Origin: Brasilonema sp. CT11
Lineage (GTDB): Bacteria; Cyanobacteriota; Cyanobacteriia; Cyanobacteriales; Nostocaceae
Length of the DNA stretch: 64,000 nucleotides
Direction: 5' to 3'
Assembly: GCF_017982655.1 (NCBI RefSeq)
Contig: NZ_JABXYX010000018.1
Span: forward strand, 1-64,000
Shown: piece by piece, positions 9,746-19,237 of the stretch
Numbering within the stretch: position 1 is the stretch's first letter
How the letters are laid out: every line of letters begins with the position of its first letter
The notes under the pieces: model-generated
What the model saw: only the letters and a program-made list of their open reading frames with translations
What the model was told of the DNA's origin: nothing
Databases searched by the model: none
Made by a program: the position numbers and the translations under genes

Positions 9746-9957
9746 AAAAGTCCACCAGTTCGCAAGTTGTGAGTCCTGAGTAAAACCAAAATCCGAATCA
9801 ATAACTCTTGTTTTCAAATAGTCCCTACACTTAAGGGCAACTCTTGTGTAGCGGCACCTGTGCTAAGGTTCAAAGGAGGTACAAGAATCGGGTTTGGTAT
9901 CAGCACTCACGAACTGAAAACTATCTAGGACTTCGGCTGACTTGATTACGGAGTTGG

Positions 9958-10191
9958 CTATTTCCCACCTTTCGGCTCACCCAGTCCTGGAGTTGGATCT
10001 TTCTCAACTTTAGGTATAACATCAGGACGCTCTTTGTCTTCCCAACCTACAGGACGTTTAGAGTTGTACCAAGCAATAGAGCCAATGGTGACAGCGGCGA
10101 TAAAGCCTATCACATATACAGCAGTAAAAGCAAAAGGAAATTGGTATGGTTCTTTGACTGCTTGTGCTGCTGCTTCCATCAAAAAATACAT
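9958..10191 (-). CDS. Small single-span membrane protein, probably Psb35-like
   Basis: A 77-residue protein with one membrane helix at about 20-42 (FAFTAVYVIGFIAAVTIGSI), then YNSKRPVGWEDKERPD and a charged, proline- and glycine-rich tail ending KGGK. This architecture and the SKRP-GWE block fit the conserved cyanobacterial protein Psb35 (Synechocystis Ssl2148 type), which stabilises the CP47 module with high-light-inducible proteins during photosystem II assembly. The name rests on remembered similarity and is not certain. The helix is clear. The gene stands alone, convergent with the TerB-like gene. Confidence 0.65.
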   Translation of the reverse strand: MYFLMEAAAQAVKEPYQFPFAFTAVYVIGFIAAVTIGSIAWYNSKRPVGWEDKERPDVIPKVEKDPTPGLGEPKGGK

Positions 10192-10390
10192 AAATATAAC
10201 CCCTCTACAGTAGGCAACTTACATTAGACCCTATAGAAACAGCGTATCATTAACATCCACCGCAGGGGAGAACAGGAGTAGGAAAGTTAGGCAGATCGGC
10301 GTTTTTGTAGTGACCGAACAATTTTCGTCACCAGTGCGTAAGTCCTAGTTAGAATATTGGACAATAGGTGTACTTATAAGAACAACAAAT

Positions 10391-10567
10391 ATGCGACAGC
10401 CAGCTTCAGACTTTCAGCAAAACCTTATCCAAAAGATTGCAAAGTGGAAAGCTGGGTTAGCTGACTTGGGACGACGGAATCCTCTGATCAAGTTTCGGCA
10501 AGATAGTCCTCGAACTTTGGAAATTCTCACAGAGGAACCAGATCTTCTTTTCAAAAACCTTACATAA
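10391..10567 (+). pseudogene. 5' part of DUF4011 helicase gene, ended by an in-frame TAA
   Basis: ATG 10391 opens 58 codons that encode KWKAGLADLGRRNPLIKFRQ, the characteristic N-terminus of DUF4011-type giant helicases, then stop at TAA 10565-10567. Beyond the TAA the same frame stays open without another stop through to 15313, and the residues straight after it (GKKSLNFQILDSEHQ) read as continued protein. One base change would restore one 1640-codon gene. It is therefore a nonsense mutation, a sequencing error or a stop suppressed in the cell; the sequence alone cannot decide. Confidence 0.75.
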
Positions 10568-10717
10568 GGAAAGAAATCACTTAATTTTCAAATACTTGAT
10601 AGCGAGCATCAAGATATTTTCCAGTCGAGAAAGACCAAAGCATTACCAGCGCCAAGAAATCCTCTAGAATTAACAACTCGTCAGACTGGAAATGAGCAAC
10701 TCAAGCGGTTTAAGAAA

Positions 10718-13700
10718 TTGCGTGCTGAGGCACGAAGGTCATTTGAAGAACGAGGCGTCAACAGCTTATTTCTAGCACTAGGAACGCTGACTTGGTATGA
10801 CAAGGATAAACCAGAGGATGCTTTGCTTTCACCTCTAATATTAGTTCCTGTAGATTTAATTAAAGAGCCTAGACGAGATGCATATAAAATATCTATTTTA
10901 GAAGAGGATATTGTACTAAATCCAACGTTAGCACAAAAGTTAAAGCAAACTTTTGGAATTGAGCTTCCAGAAGGAGAAGTTATACAAGGACTAACTTACA
11001 ACGAAATTCTTACCCAAATTCGCGAACTTTTAGCAGAACAAAAGACGTGGCAAATTAAAGAGAATGTATTTCTTTCATTATTCTCTTATGCCAAAGCTGC
11101 AATCGTTAGGGACATTATTGACAATGAAGCTCGAATCTTTTCTCACCCTATTTTGCAAGCAATTAGCGGTGACTTAAGTACTTATCAGTCTAATTATAGA
11201 GAACCTTTGCCTGCATCTGCTCTGGATTCACAAGTTAAACCTGAACGAATCTTTCAAATTCTTGATGCTGATTCTAGCCAGCAAGTTGTTATTGAAGCAG
11301 CAAAAGCTGGTTCTAGTTTTGTTGTTCAAGGTCCACCAGGAACAGGCAAAAGTCAAACTATTGTGAATATGATTGCTGAACTGATTGGCGATGGTAAATC
11401 AGTTTTATTAGTTGCAGAAAAAGAGACTGCATTAAGTGTTGTATATAAGCGCATCGCTGAATGTGGTTTAGACCACATATGTCTCAATCTGCATCACAGT
11501 GGTACAACAGATAAACGAGTACTTGTCAATAATTTATCTAAAACTATTGATTATATTTCACAAATATCTTGTGTCGAAAATCACAATCTCTTTTATGAGC
11601 GTCTTGTTTCTACTCGTCAATCGCTAAACTCATATCTCATGAGTTTACATACCAAAGAGAAGCCTCTAGATAAATCACCGTTCGAGATATTTGGTGAGAT
11701 TTTGAAAAAAGAACGCGAAGGAGTTCCAAACATCAATGTTATATTTTCTAACTTTAACCAATGGACTCCCAAGCGATTGGAAGAAGCAAAAGATTTCTTA
11801 AATCAATTAGCCAGAGTTTTACCTTTCTTTAAAGGAGAGAAAACAACTGTTTGGGCAAAAAGCTCTCTTGCGTCTTATTCCTATGAGCTGGAATTAGAAA
11901 TCAGAGAAAAAATAGAGGAATTTAAGCAAACAATTTCTGCCAGTAAAAATATTAATCAAGAATTGCAAGCGATACAAGTTCAACCTTTATTGAATCTAGA
12001 GTCTCTACAAACGTGTTATCCAGCCCTAGCTCACGTACTAAAAGCTCCAACCAATCTACCAGAAAACTGGACTAGAGTAGATATCTCTATTGCTCAGAAA
12101 GCTTTCACTCTTCTAAAAACAGACGTTCAAGAGATTGAAAAAAATAAGCTTTCGCCAGAGGCGCAAAATTTACTAAGTCAACTTTCTTCATTTATCCCAT
12201 TCTTAAGAGGAGAAAAAACAACGATTTGGGCACAAAGCACTTTAAAGTCTTGCTCGGAGACACTGGAGTTAGAAATAAATCAGAAAATCGATAAATTCCA
12301 ACAAGCGATTTCTTTGATTCAAACAGCTAGTCAACAGCTTCAAATGATTCTAAAAATTCAGCCTTTATTCACTTTAGGAGATGTAGAAGCTTCTTTTCCT
12401 GCTCTTAATCATATACTGAAAGCTCCATCAGATTTACCTGATAATTGGACGGAAGTCAATACCTTAACTGCTCATAATGCGTTGACTAAGTTAAAAGCAG
12501 ATGTTAATTTTTTGGAAGAAAATGAGCGTTTTCTAAAACCAAAATATCATTCCGAATTGTTTTCTTCAGAATTACCTGCTTTAGCAAATAGGTATCAGAG
12601 ATATCATCGCTTTTGGTTGCTCAGAATTTTGAATCCCAGATACAGACGTGATTTCAAATTTTTGAAGAAACTACGCATCAATAAGGGGCAGGTTTCACAC
12701 AACGAATTCAAACGTGATTTAGCACAAGCTGTTCAAGTACAAGCTGCAAGAAACGAGCTATATCAAAGCAATTACCCAGCCCGTCAAGTTTTTGGATCTT
12801 TCTTTAACCCGGAAGTTTCTAGCGAGACAGAATTAGGAAAAATCGAACAAGCTTTAAGTTGGTTGACTAGCTTACAACAGTATTCGCTTCCTGCTGATTC
12901 TGTCCAGCACATTATTGATTCTCCCTCTAAGCGACGCGAACTAGCTGAATTAGTTAAGAAAGTTGAATCCCTTTCGGAAGATATTAAGCAAGGAATCGAT
13001 TTTTTACTTTTATACTTTAATGAAAATGATATTCTTGGGCAATATCTGCCTGATAATCAAATTTTATTTACTGACTTGGCGAATTTTTTATACAAAGCTA
13101 AGTCCAACTTACCCGACTTCCGCAAATGGTTGATATACAGAGAAATTTGTAGGCAACTAGAAAGTTTAGGAGTCCAAAATTTCTTAGATGCTTTGCGCGA
13201 CAATACGCCTAATCCTATCGAGTCTTTGCAAAATAAGCTAAGTCAAATTAACTACCAGCCTCGTCAGGTTTTTGGATCTTTATTTAACCCGAAAGTCTCT
13301 AGTCAAGCAGAGTTGACACCAATTGAGCAAGCTTTGAATTGGTTGACTGGCTTACAAAAGTATTCGCTTCCTGCTGATTCAGTGCAGCGCATTATTGATT
13401 CCCCCTCCAAGCGGCGCGAACTGGCTGAATTAGTGAAGAAATTTGAGTCAACTCATAACAGTATTAGGCAAGGATTAAATTTTCTGCTGTCGCACTTTGA
13501 CGAAAGCGATATTACAGATTCTTACCTGCCCCCCAATCAAATTTCGTTTGCAGAACTAGAAAAGTTCTTGAACCTGGCTCAATCGGAACTGCCTTATTTT
13601 CAAGAATGGTTAACTTACAAAGAAACTTGTGAAAAGCTCGAAAATCTAGGAGCCAAAAAGTTTTTAGATGCTTTGCGTGACAGCAAACTAGAACCATTAC

Positions 13701-15313
13701 AATGGTTTCCATCTCTGGAGAAACTTATTTACCAAACATGTCTTGATGCTATTCTTGCCAAAAAGCCTGAGTTGAAAAATTTTAATCTTGAGGTGCACGA
13801 ACGGCAAATAAAAGAGTTTTCCAAACTCGATTCTTACCAGCTAGATGCTGCCAGTGAACGTCTAAAACAACTTCATGTGCAACGCTGGCAAAACTGGGAA
13901 AAAACCTCTCTGGCTCAAACTGAGTTGCAAAAGCTGAAGAAAGAAGCAACTAAGAAAAGGCAACATTTACCCATCCGTAAACTCCTCAACGACGGGCAAA
14001 AGGGAATACCAAATTTGGTCAAAGCCTTAAAGCCATGCTGGATGATGAGTCCGCTCTCAGTTAGTCAATATATTAATCCAGATGTGGTTCATTTTGATGT
14101 TCTCATTTTCGATGAAGCATCTCAACTTCGCACAGAGGATGTTGTTCCCTCAATTATCCGTTCTAATCAAGTTATTGTAATTGGCGATAGAAAGCAACTG
14201 CCTCCCACATCATTCTTTTCAACCGGAGATGGAGACAGCGAAGAAGATATTAATGATGATGATATCTATGAAAGCGTTTTGGACGAATGTTCAAAGTTTA
14301 TGCTTGGAGGACACACGCTAAAATGGCACTATCGCAGTCAAGATGAGCGTTTGATAGCTTTCTCTAATCACCACTTTTATGATCGTCAATTACTTACATT
14401 TCCAAACCCAGTTCAAAATCCAGATTTGGGAGTTTGGTTTAAGCATGTTCCCGATGGCGTATATGATCGTGGTGGACGTAGAGATAATCGACGCGAGGCA
14501 GAAGTTGTTGCTCAGTTGGCGTTAGAGCATTTTCAACATTTTCCTGATCAATCTCTCGGTATAGTAGCGTTTAGCGAGGCTCAAGCTGATGCCATTCACG
14601 AACAAATTGAGATTTTGGGCAAAGACTATCCAGATTTGGAGACATTTTGCAGCGATAACTCACCTCGGTTTTTTCTCAAAGCACTGGAAACCATCCAAGG
14701 TGATGAGCGAGATGTGATTTTACTTAGCGTTGGGTATGCTCGTGATTCTCAAGGTAAACTTTATCTCAACTTTGGTCCCCTGAATCGGCAAGGTGGAGAA
14801 CGACGACTTAATGTAGCTGTTACGCGGGCAAAAAGCAAGATTACACTGGTTTCTTCTATACAGGCTGGTGATATTGATCTAACACGCGCCGAAAGCCAAG
14901 GTGTAAGGTTACTACGTGATTACCTAGAGTACGCAGCAAGTGGTGGAGAACGACTACAAGGGAATTCTTATACAGATGCGCTCCACTTTGACTCACCATT
15001 TGAAGAAGATGTTTACCATACCTTAGTTCAAGACGGATACACTATCCGCACTCAAGTTGGATGTTCAGGTTATCGGATTGATTTAGCAGTTGTTAACAAC
15101 AATCGTCCAGGCGAATTTTTGTTGGGGATTGAGTGCGATGGCGCATCTTACCATAGTTCACCGACTGCAAGAGATCGCGATCGCCTCAGACAACAAGTGC
15201 TTGAAAAGCTAGGTTGGAATATTCACCGAATTTGGTCAACAGATTGGTTTCGTAATAAACCAGATCAAGTTCGTCTGTTAATAGAAAGGATAAAACAGCT
15301 GCAATGTAAATAA
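10718..15313 (+). CDS. DUF4011-type SF1 helicase with C-terminal MTES_1575-like nuclease domain
   Basis: Main body of a giant UPF1/Dna2-like superfamily 1 helicase. Numbering from ATG 10391: Walker A GPPGTGKSQT from residue 314; a long mostly helical insertion from about 400 to 1190; Walker B LIFDEASQL with D1241; motif III GDRKQLPPTSFF; motif VI VAVTRAKSKI near 1477; then a Vsr/MTES_1575-like PD-(D/E)XK domain (about 1535-1635) with YRIDLAVV and GIECDGASYH. The insertion contains two tandem duplications, one of about 120 and one of about 160 residues. Proteins of this type are linked to DNA-end processing and phage defence, but no substrate is known. TTG 10718 is only the first possible start after the stop at 10565 and has no good ribosome site, so expression of this part alone is doubtful. 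Confidence 0.82.
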   Translation: MRAEARRSFEERGVNSLFLALGTLTWYDKDKPEDALLSPLILVPVDLIKEPRRDAYKISILEEDIVLNPTLAQKLKQTFGIELPEGEVIQGLTYNEILTQIRELLAEQKTWQIKENVFLSLFSYAKAAIVRDIIDNEARIFSHPILQAISGDLSTYQSNYREPLPASALDSQVKPERIFQILDADSSQQVVIEAAKAGSSFVVQGPPGTGKSQTIVNMIAELIGDGKSVLLVAEKETALSVVYKRIAECGLDHICLNLHHSGTTDKRVLVNNLSKTIDYISQISCVENHNLFYERLVSTRQSLNSYLMSLHTKEKPLDKSPFEIFGEILKKEREGVPNINVIFSNFNQWTPKRLEEAKDFLNQLARVLPFFKGEKTTVWAKSSLASYSYELELEIREKIEEFKQTISASKNINQELQAIQVQPLLNLESLQTCYPALAHVLKAPTNLPENWTRVDISIAQKAFTLLKTDVQEIEKNKLSPEAQNLLSQLSSFIPFLRGEKTTIWAQSTLKSCSETLELEINQKIDKFQQAISLIQTASQQLQMILKIQPLFTLGDVEASFPALNHILKAPSDLPDNWTEVNTLTAHNALTKLKADVNFLEENERFLKPKYHSELFSSELPALANRYQRYHRFWLLRILNPRYRRDFKFLKKLRINKGQVSHNEFKRDLAQAVQVQAARNELYQSNYPARQVFGSFFNPEVSSETELGKIEQALSWLTSLQQYSLPADSVQHIIDSPSKRRELAELVKKVESLSEDIKQGIDFLLLYFNENDILGQYLPDNQILFTDLANFLYKAKSNLPDFRKWLIYREICRQLESLGVQNFLDALRDNTPNPIESLQNKLSQINYQPRQVFGSLFNPKVSSQAELTPIEQALNWLTGLQKYSLPADSVQRIIDSPSKRRELAELVKKFESTHNSIRQGLNFLLSHFDESDITDSYLPPNQISFAELEKFLNLAQSELPYFQEWLTYKETCEKLENLGAKKFLDALRDSKLEPLQWFPSLEKLIYQTCLDAILAKKPELKNFNLEVHERQIKEFSKLDSYQLDAASERLKQLHVQRWQNWEKTSLAQTELQKLKKEATKKRQHLPIRKLLNDGQKGIPNLVKALKPCWMMSPLSVSQYINPDVVHFDVLIFDEASQLRTEDVVPSIIRSNQVIVIGDRKQLPPTSFFSTGDGDSEEDINDDDIYESVLDECSKFMLGGHTLKWHYRSQDERLIAFSNHHFYDRQLLTFPNPVQNPDLGVWFKHVPDGVYDRGGRRDNRREAEVVAQLALEHFQHFPDQSLGIVAFSEAQADAIHEQIEILGKDYPDLETFCSDNSPRFFLKALETIQGDERDVILLSVGYARDSQGKLYLNFGPLNRQGGERRLNVAVTRAKSKITLVSSIQAGDIDLTRAESQGVRLLRDYLEYAASGGERLQGNSYTDALHFDSPFEEDVYHTLVQDGYTIRTQVGCSGYRIDLAVVNNNRPGEFLLGIECDGASYHSSPTARDRDRLRQQVLEKLGWNIHRIWSTDWFRNKPDQVRLLIERIKQLQCK
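11800..12530 (+). repeat. Tandem duplication of about 120 codons within the helicase gene
   Basis: Two adjacent units, about 11800-12165 and 12166-12530, encode matching blocks: FFKGEKTTVWAKSSL / FLRGEKTTIWAQSTL, then PALAHVLKAPTNLPENWT / PALNHILKAPSDLPDNWT. Spacing is the same in both, and divergence is moderate, so this is an older in-frame duplication of a helical module between Walker A and Walker B. Confidence 0.85.
12769..13705 (+). repeat. Tandem duplication of about 160 codons within the helicase gene
   Basis: Two adjacent units, about 12769-13248 and 13249-13705, encode RQVFGSFFNPEVSS / RQVFGSLFNPKVSS, then SLPADSVQHIIDSPSKRREL / SLPADSVQRIIDSPSKRREL and NFLDALRD / KFLDALRD. The DNA is also closely similar, so this duplication is younger than the neighbouring 120-codon one. 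It stays in frame. Confidence 0.9.
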
Positions 15314-15475
15314 AGATTGCAAAATTCCTGTCTTTATTTACTAACTTGCCCATATTTGATCTTAGACCATAAAAGTTTTGCATGGTAAAGTTAACTTCTT
15401 ATCTTATCCAATGCCTTAAACTTATCCATTCATGGTCTTTTTAGTATGGTTATGTTTCTTTTCGTGCTGCACATA

Positions 15476-16918
15476 CTACGCATTTGAGTGTTCACTTAAA
15501 GCAGAAAATTGATCGTGATTAATTCGTCCAGCTTGATACAGCGTTTCTGTGATTTCTGACATTGTTAAAACAGAATGACCTCGATAACCGTTTTCTTGTA
15601 ATCGGTCTTTCACCCCTTGTTCATGGTCGATAAAGACAACAATATCATTTATATTTAATCCAACAGATTTTAACTTTTCTGCTCCTTCCATGACGCTTTT
15701 ACCGCTGATGAGAATATCATCAACAACGACAACCGTTTCTCCTGGAAAAAACTCACCTTCAATTAGCTTTCGAGTTCCATGTGCTTTCACTTCTTTGCGA
15801 GGGAAAATCATCGGACAATTGAGACGTAAGGCTAAACCAGTAGCCGTAGGTAGAGAACCGTAAGGAATACCTGCAACTCGATCAAAACTTAAGCTTTTCA
15901 AAATCTCTTCATAGGCTTTGATAACTTGATGAAAAAGTTGCGGAGTAGAAATAACTTTGCGTAAATCAACATAATAAGGAAAAGTCTTACCTGATGCTTG
16001 CACATAGTTACCAAACATAATGCAACCAATATCATACATTTGCAAAATTAAATCTAGTTGGGGATGTTTTTCTAATAAACAAACATCAGAAAACCATACA
16101 GAACAACTGGAAGCATTTTGGGTTATTTCGGTTCTTGCTTGATTTATTTCTGTTTGCAAAGACTGAATTTGTTCAGATAAATCTTCCTGTGTTAACATAT
16201 CTATAGGAACAGGAATTAAAAGACCATCTCCGTTTGCTGTCAGACCAGCTGCTAAAATCTTATAAAGATTGTTACTCTCTCCCCAAATGCTACGAGCCAT
16301 GATCATTCGTTCAGGAGAAACTGCACGAATACGCGACAGAACATCAGGATTTGTAGTTCCGACTTCTAAACCCACTTGTTCTGGAGTTCCCCAGTTTTTT
16401 GATTCTTTGACAACCTCTAAATATAAAGGTGATTCACTCGAAGGATATTGCTGTAAACTGAACGTATTAGAATTTGAAGTACAACATAAAATAAAAACTG
16501 CTTTATCTGGATAAACCAAAAAAGAGGTTACATGCTCTTGTCCTATATATGGACTCAAAGTTATCGCATCTACACCCCATTTGGTAAAAACAGTTTTAGC
16601 AAAAATAGTACTGGTGTTTAAATCACCATGCTTTGCATCTAAAATAATTGGAATGTGAGGAGGAATAGCTGCTAGAGTTTGATGCAGGAGTTCTAAACCT
16701 GGAGCACCTAAAACTTCATAAAATCCAAGCGTAGGTTTATAAGCACAGACTTTATCGACTGTTTCAGAAATAATAAATTGCAACCAATCCGACAATCCAG
16801 AAATAATATTTTTAGATTGATAGCAAGTCGGGATCATTTCTGGATTTGGATCAAGCCCAACAAAGAGTAAACTTTGATTTTGTGAAATGACTTGGTTTAA
16901 CTTGTCGAAAAAGTTCAT
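15476..16918 (-). CDS. pyrF: Bifunctional OMP decarboxylase / orotate phosphoribosyltransferase (PyrF-PyrE fusion)
   Basis: This 480-residue protein carries the last two steps of UMP synthesis. The N-terminal half is a type 2 OMP decarboxylase (FVGLDPNPEM near residue 20; catalytic D94-A-K96-H-G-D99). The C-terminal half (from about 285) is orotate phosphoribosyltransferase with the PRPP loop VVVVDDILISGKS around D400-D401. The order is reversed relative to eukaryotic UMP synthase, and the same fusion is common in cyanobacteria. The gene stands alone, convergent with the giant helicase, and heads a run of minus-strand genes. Both active sites look intact. Confidence 0.95.
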   Translation of the reverse strand: MNFFDKLNQVISQNQSLLFVGLDPNPEMIPTCYQSKNIISGLSDWLQFIISETVDKVCAYKPTLGFYEVLGAPGLELLHQTLAAIPPHIPIILDAKHGDLNTSTIFAKTVFTKWGVDAITLSPYIGQEHVTSFLVYPDKAVFILCCTSNSNTFSLQQYPSSESPLYLEVVKESKNWGTPEQVGLEVGTTNPDVLSRIRAVSPERMIMARSIWGESNNLYKILAAGLTANGDGLLIPVPIDMLTQEDLSEQIQSLQTEINQARTEITQNASSCSVWFSDVCLLEKHPQLDLILQMYDIGCIMFGNYVQASGKTFPYYVDLRKVISTPQLFHQVIKAYEEILKSLSFDRVAGIPYGSLPTATGLALRLNCPMIFPRKEVKAHGTRKLIEGEFFPGETVVVVDDILISGKSVMEGAEKLKSVGLNINDIVVFIDHEQGVKDRLQENGYRGHSVLTMSEITETLYQAGRINHDQFSALSEHSNA

Positions 16919-17109
16919 AGTTTTTTCTCAAGAATATTTTTGAAACAGTATTTTTAACCACACCATAAACACACATTAAAATAAATGATTTCTCTGTTTG
17001 AATGTGTTATTTTATCTGAAAATCCAATTGTGCAGGAGAAAAGTCGTCTTTTAGGACAGGTTTAATCAAGAAATGAAAAATTTTAGTATTCATAATTTCT
17101 CTTTCCGAA

Positions 17110-17832
17110 TTACAATCCCGCAAACCATTCATATCCTTGATCTTCCCAGTATCCCCGAGAACTGAATAATTGACTCGCTAGTGTAATTTGAGTTATCCAC
17201 TTACTTTGCTTATATCCAAGTTTAATGGGAGAAGCCAAACGTAGTGGTGCACCGTTTTCTACTGGCAAAGGTTCGCCATTTTTCTGATAAGCTAATAAAG
17301 TTTGGGGATGTAAACTTGAAGCAATATCCCAGCTTGAATAGTAGCCATCAGCTGATTGGAAGTAAACATATCGCACATTTGCTTTAGGCTGAGCAAGAGC
17401 AACAATTTCTTGTAATCGAACGCCTCCCCATTGTACTATTGCTGCCCAACCCTCTACACAAACATGACGAATAATCATGGAAGTCAGAGGTAAAGATTGA
17501 ATTTCTGCCAAACTCAAGCTTAAGGGATTATTGACTTCACCATTAACAATTAAACGATATTTGGCTTTGTCAATAATTGGAGTATACCTGAAGCTATTAA
17601 TGATCAAAGCTTCTGGTTCAATCTGACTGTAAGAAAATTCTGGTACTGGCTTTTGTTGATTAAAGATGAATGCTTCAACTTTTTGGTTGAGTGGTTCAGA
17701 CAGTTTGCCTACAATATCCTCAAACAAAGGTGTTCCACATCCACCAAGAAGAAAACTCATGCCAGACAATCCAGAAATTTTTATAAATTGACGGCGCGAT
17801 AGTTGAGGACGCTTGATCGGAATTAAATTCAT
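17110..17832 (-). CDS. Molybdopterin-dependent oxidoreductase, sulfite-oxidase/MsrP-like, exported
   Basis: A 240-residue protein of the oxidoreductase molybdopterin-binding fold. The N-terminus has a twin-arginine signal (SRRQFIKISG) running into LLGGC, a possible lipobox, so it is probably Tat-exported and lipid-anchored. The molybdenum-ligand cysteine is C125 in RHVCVEGW. The domain then continues with VRLASPIKLGYKQSKWI, typical of YedY/MsrP-like proteins. E. coli MsrP repairs oxidised methionine in the periplasm with the membrane cytochrome MsrQ; here the next gene, 18 bases upstream, is a cytochrome b, which supports the same two-part arrangement. The real substrate is not known. Confidence 0.87.
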   Translation of the reverse strand: MNLIPIKRPQLSRRQFIKISGLSGMSFLLGGCGTPLFEDIVGKLSEPLNQKVEAFIFNQQKPVPEFSYSQIEPEALIINSFRYTPIIDKAKYRLIVNGEVNNPLSLSLAEIQSLPLTSMIIRHVCVEGWAAIVQWGGVRLQEIVALAQPKANVRYVYFQSADGYYSSWDIASSLHPQTLLAYQKNGEPLPVENGAPLRLASPIKLGYKQSKWITQITLASQLFSSRGYWEDQGYEWFAGL

Positions 17833-17850
17833 AGGATGAATACTATTGAT

Positions 17851-18450
17851 TTACCAAAACATTGATTCAGTCAATTTCTCACCTCCAGCCTGACGCCCTA
17901 GCAAAAAGTGAGCAACGACAAATAAAATAACTATTGGAACTGAGGAAAAGTGAACAATTCGGAGTGCTTGCCAACTGCCAAAAGTATTTACTATAAAAGG
18001 GAATTGGGCAGGTTTATACATTCCTATACCTGTGAAGATAGCCAGTAGTAAAATAGGAATAATGCCTGTGTAGACAATGCGGTGCCAAGCATAAATTAAA
18101 CGTTTTGAATTTTTACTTTTTTGCAACGCTTGCAAGTCGTTGATACCTACAAATCGATGTCGCCACCGCCGAGTGACGAAAATATAAATTCCATACCACA
18201 AAAGATTCAGCGAAAATAACCACATAGCAGCAAAATGCCAGTGTCTGCCGCCAGCAAGCCAACCTCCTAAAGTAAATATCCCAGGAATGTGCCAACCTTC
18301 ACGCCCACCAAAAACAGGATTAGCGTTGTAAATTTGCAGCCCACTGGTAAACATAATAAATAAACTGATAATGTTAATCCAGTGGAAAATTTTGGCTGCT
18401 ATTGCTTGAGTTGGTAACTTGCGATTTTTATAGGAAAAAGTTGAAGTCAT
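17851..18450 (-). CDS. Membrane cytochrome b (b561 / Ni-Fe hydrogenase b-type domain)
   Basis: A 199-residue integral membrane protein with four hydrophobic segments and histidines placed for heme ligation: HWINIISLFIMFTSG near the start, GRHWHFAAMWLFSLNLLWYG in the second helix, WHRIVYTGIIPILLLAIFTG in the third and IVHFSSVPIVILFVVAHFLL in the fourth. It is the upstream partner of the molybdopterin oxidoreductase (18-base gap), so it probably passes quinone-derived electrons to that enzyme across the membrane. The domain call is firm; the electron route is inference. Confidence 0.85.
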   Translation of the reverse strand: MTSTFSYKNRKLPTQAIAAKIFHWINIISLFIMFTSGLQIYNANPVFGGREGWHIPGIFTLGGWLAGGRHWHFAAMWLFSLNLLWYGIYIFVTRRWRHRFVGINDLQALQKSKNSKRLIYAWHRIVYTGIIPILLLAIFTGIGMYKPAQFPFIVNTFGSWQALRIVHFSSVPIVILFVVAHFLLGRQAGGEKLTESMFW

Positions 18451-18535
18451 AGATAAGATTATTTTTATCTAGCTTACAGATTCAGTTGTCTGTGGGAATG
18501 CAAGGCATTATAGTCCTACACTTTCACCTTACTAT

Positions 18536-19237
18536 CTAGCCGTACTCTTGTTCAATAATTTTCCAACTAACCGCACTTACTCCAGACTCCAAGCTCAAGC
18601 GGCTGACAATTTGTTCTAAAAAAGCGTCGTTGCGATCTTGCATAACCAAGTCAGCTTCAACTTCCACACGTTCGGGAGTTTCTTCGAGATCCTCGCTGTG
18701 TAAAGAACGTAACTTCATTTTACCAGTGGCACTGACTGCTTGTAGCAGCAGGGCACGGACATGAGCCTCATCGTTGCTACGACAAACTATAGAACAGCGA
18801 TAGCATAGCTCAATTTCTGTACCCTTGAGCGGTTGTTGATTAATTCGGTAACCCACGGGACGTAGAAAGATGTTTGCCACTAAAACTGCTACTGTTCCTA
18901 TAAACGCCTGTGGGAAAAATCCACCTCCTGCCAAAGCGCCCACTGCTGCGACACACCATAATGTTGCTGCTGTATTCAATCCCTGTACACTGGCACCTCC
19001 CCGAAAAATTACGCCTCCTCCCAGAAATCCGACGCCAGAGACTATATACGCCTCAACTTGGGTCGGATTTCCACCTGGAGTCATGACTCCCAGCATCACA
19101 AATAAGGCAGCCCCAGTGGCGACTAGTGTATTAGTCCGCAGTCCTGCCATTCGTTGCCGCCACTGTCTTTCCACTCCAATAACAGAGCCTAGTAAAAATG
19201 CTACCGCCAAGCGAATTGTAAAATCTAACCAAGTCAT
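18536..19237 (-). CDS. MgtC/SapB family membrane protein
   Basis: A 233-residue protein. The first 125 residues form the MgtC domain with four to five membrane helices and the family signature RLAVAFLLGSVIGVERQWRQ followed by AGLRTNTLVATGAAL; GVGFLGGGVIFRGG is also typical. A soluble ACT-like C-terminal domain follows (about 140-233). MgtC proteins affect magnesium homeostasis and, in pathogens, F-type ATP synthase; in free-living cyanobacteria the role is not settled. No magnesium transporter gene is adjacent. Start ATG 19237 gives the usual N-terminus. Confidence 0.9.
   Translation of the reverse strand: MTWLDFTIRLAVAFLLGSVIGVERQWRQRMAGLRTNTLVATGAALFVMLGVMTPGGNPTQVEAYIVSGVGFLGGGVIFRGGASVQGLNTAATLWCVAAVGALAGGGFFPQAFIGTVAVLVANIFLRPVGYRINQQPLKGTEIELCYRCSIVCRSNDEAHVRALLLQAVSATGKMKLRSLHSEDLEETPERVEVEADLVMQDRNDAFLEQIVSRLSLESGVSAVSWKIIEQEYG

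Noticed and set aside
15186-15383. 65-residue minus-strand frame at the end of the giant helicase
   Set aside because: Mostly antisense to the nuclease domain; no independent coding signal.
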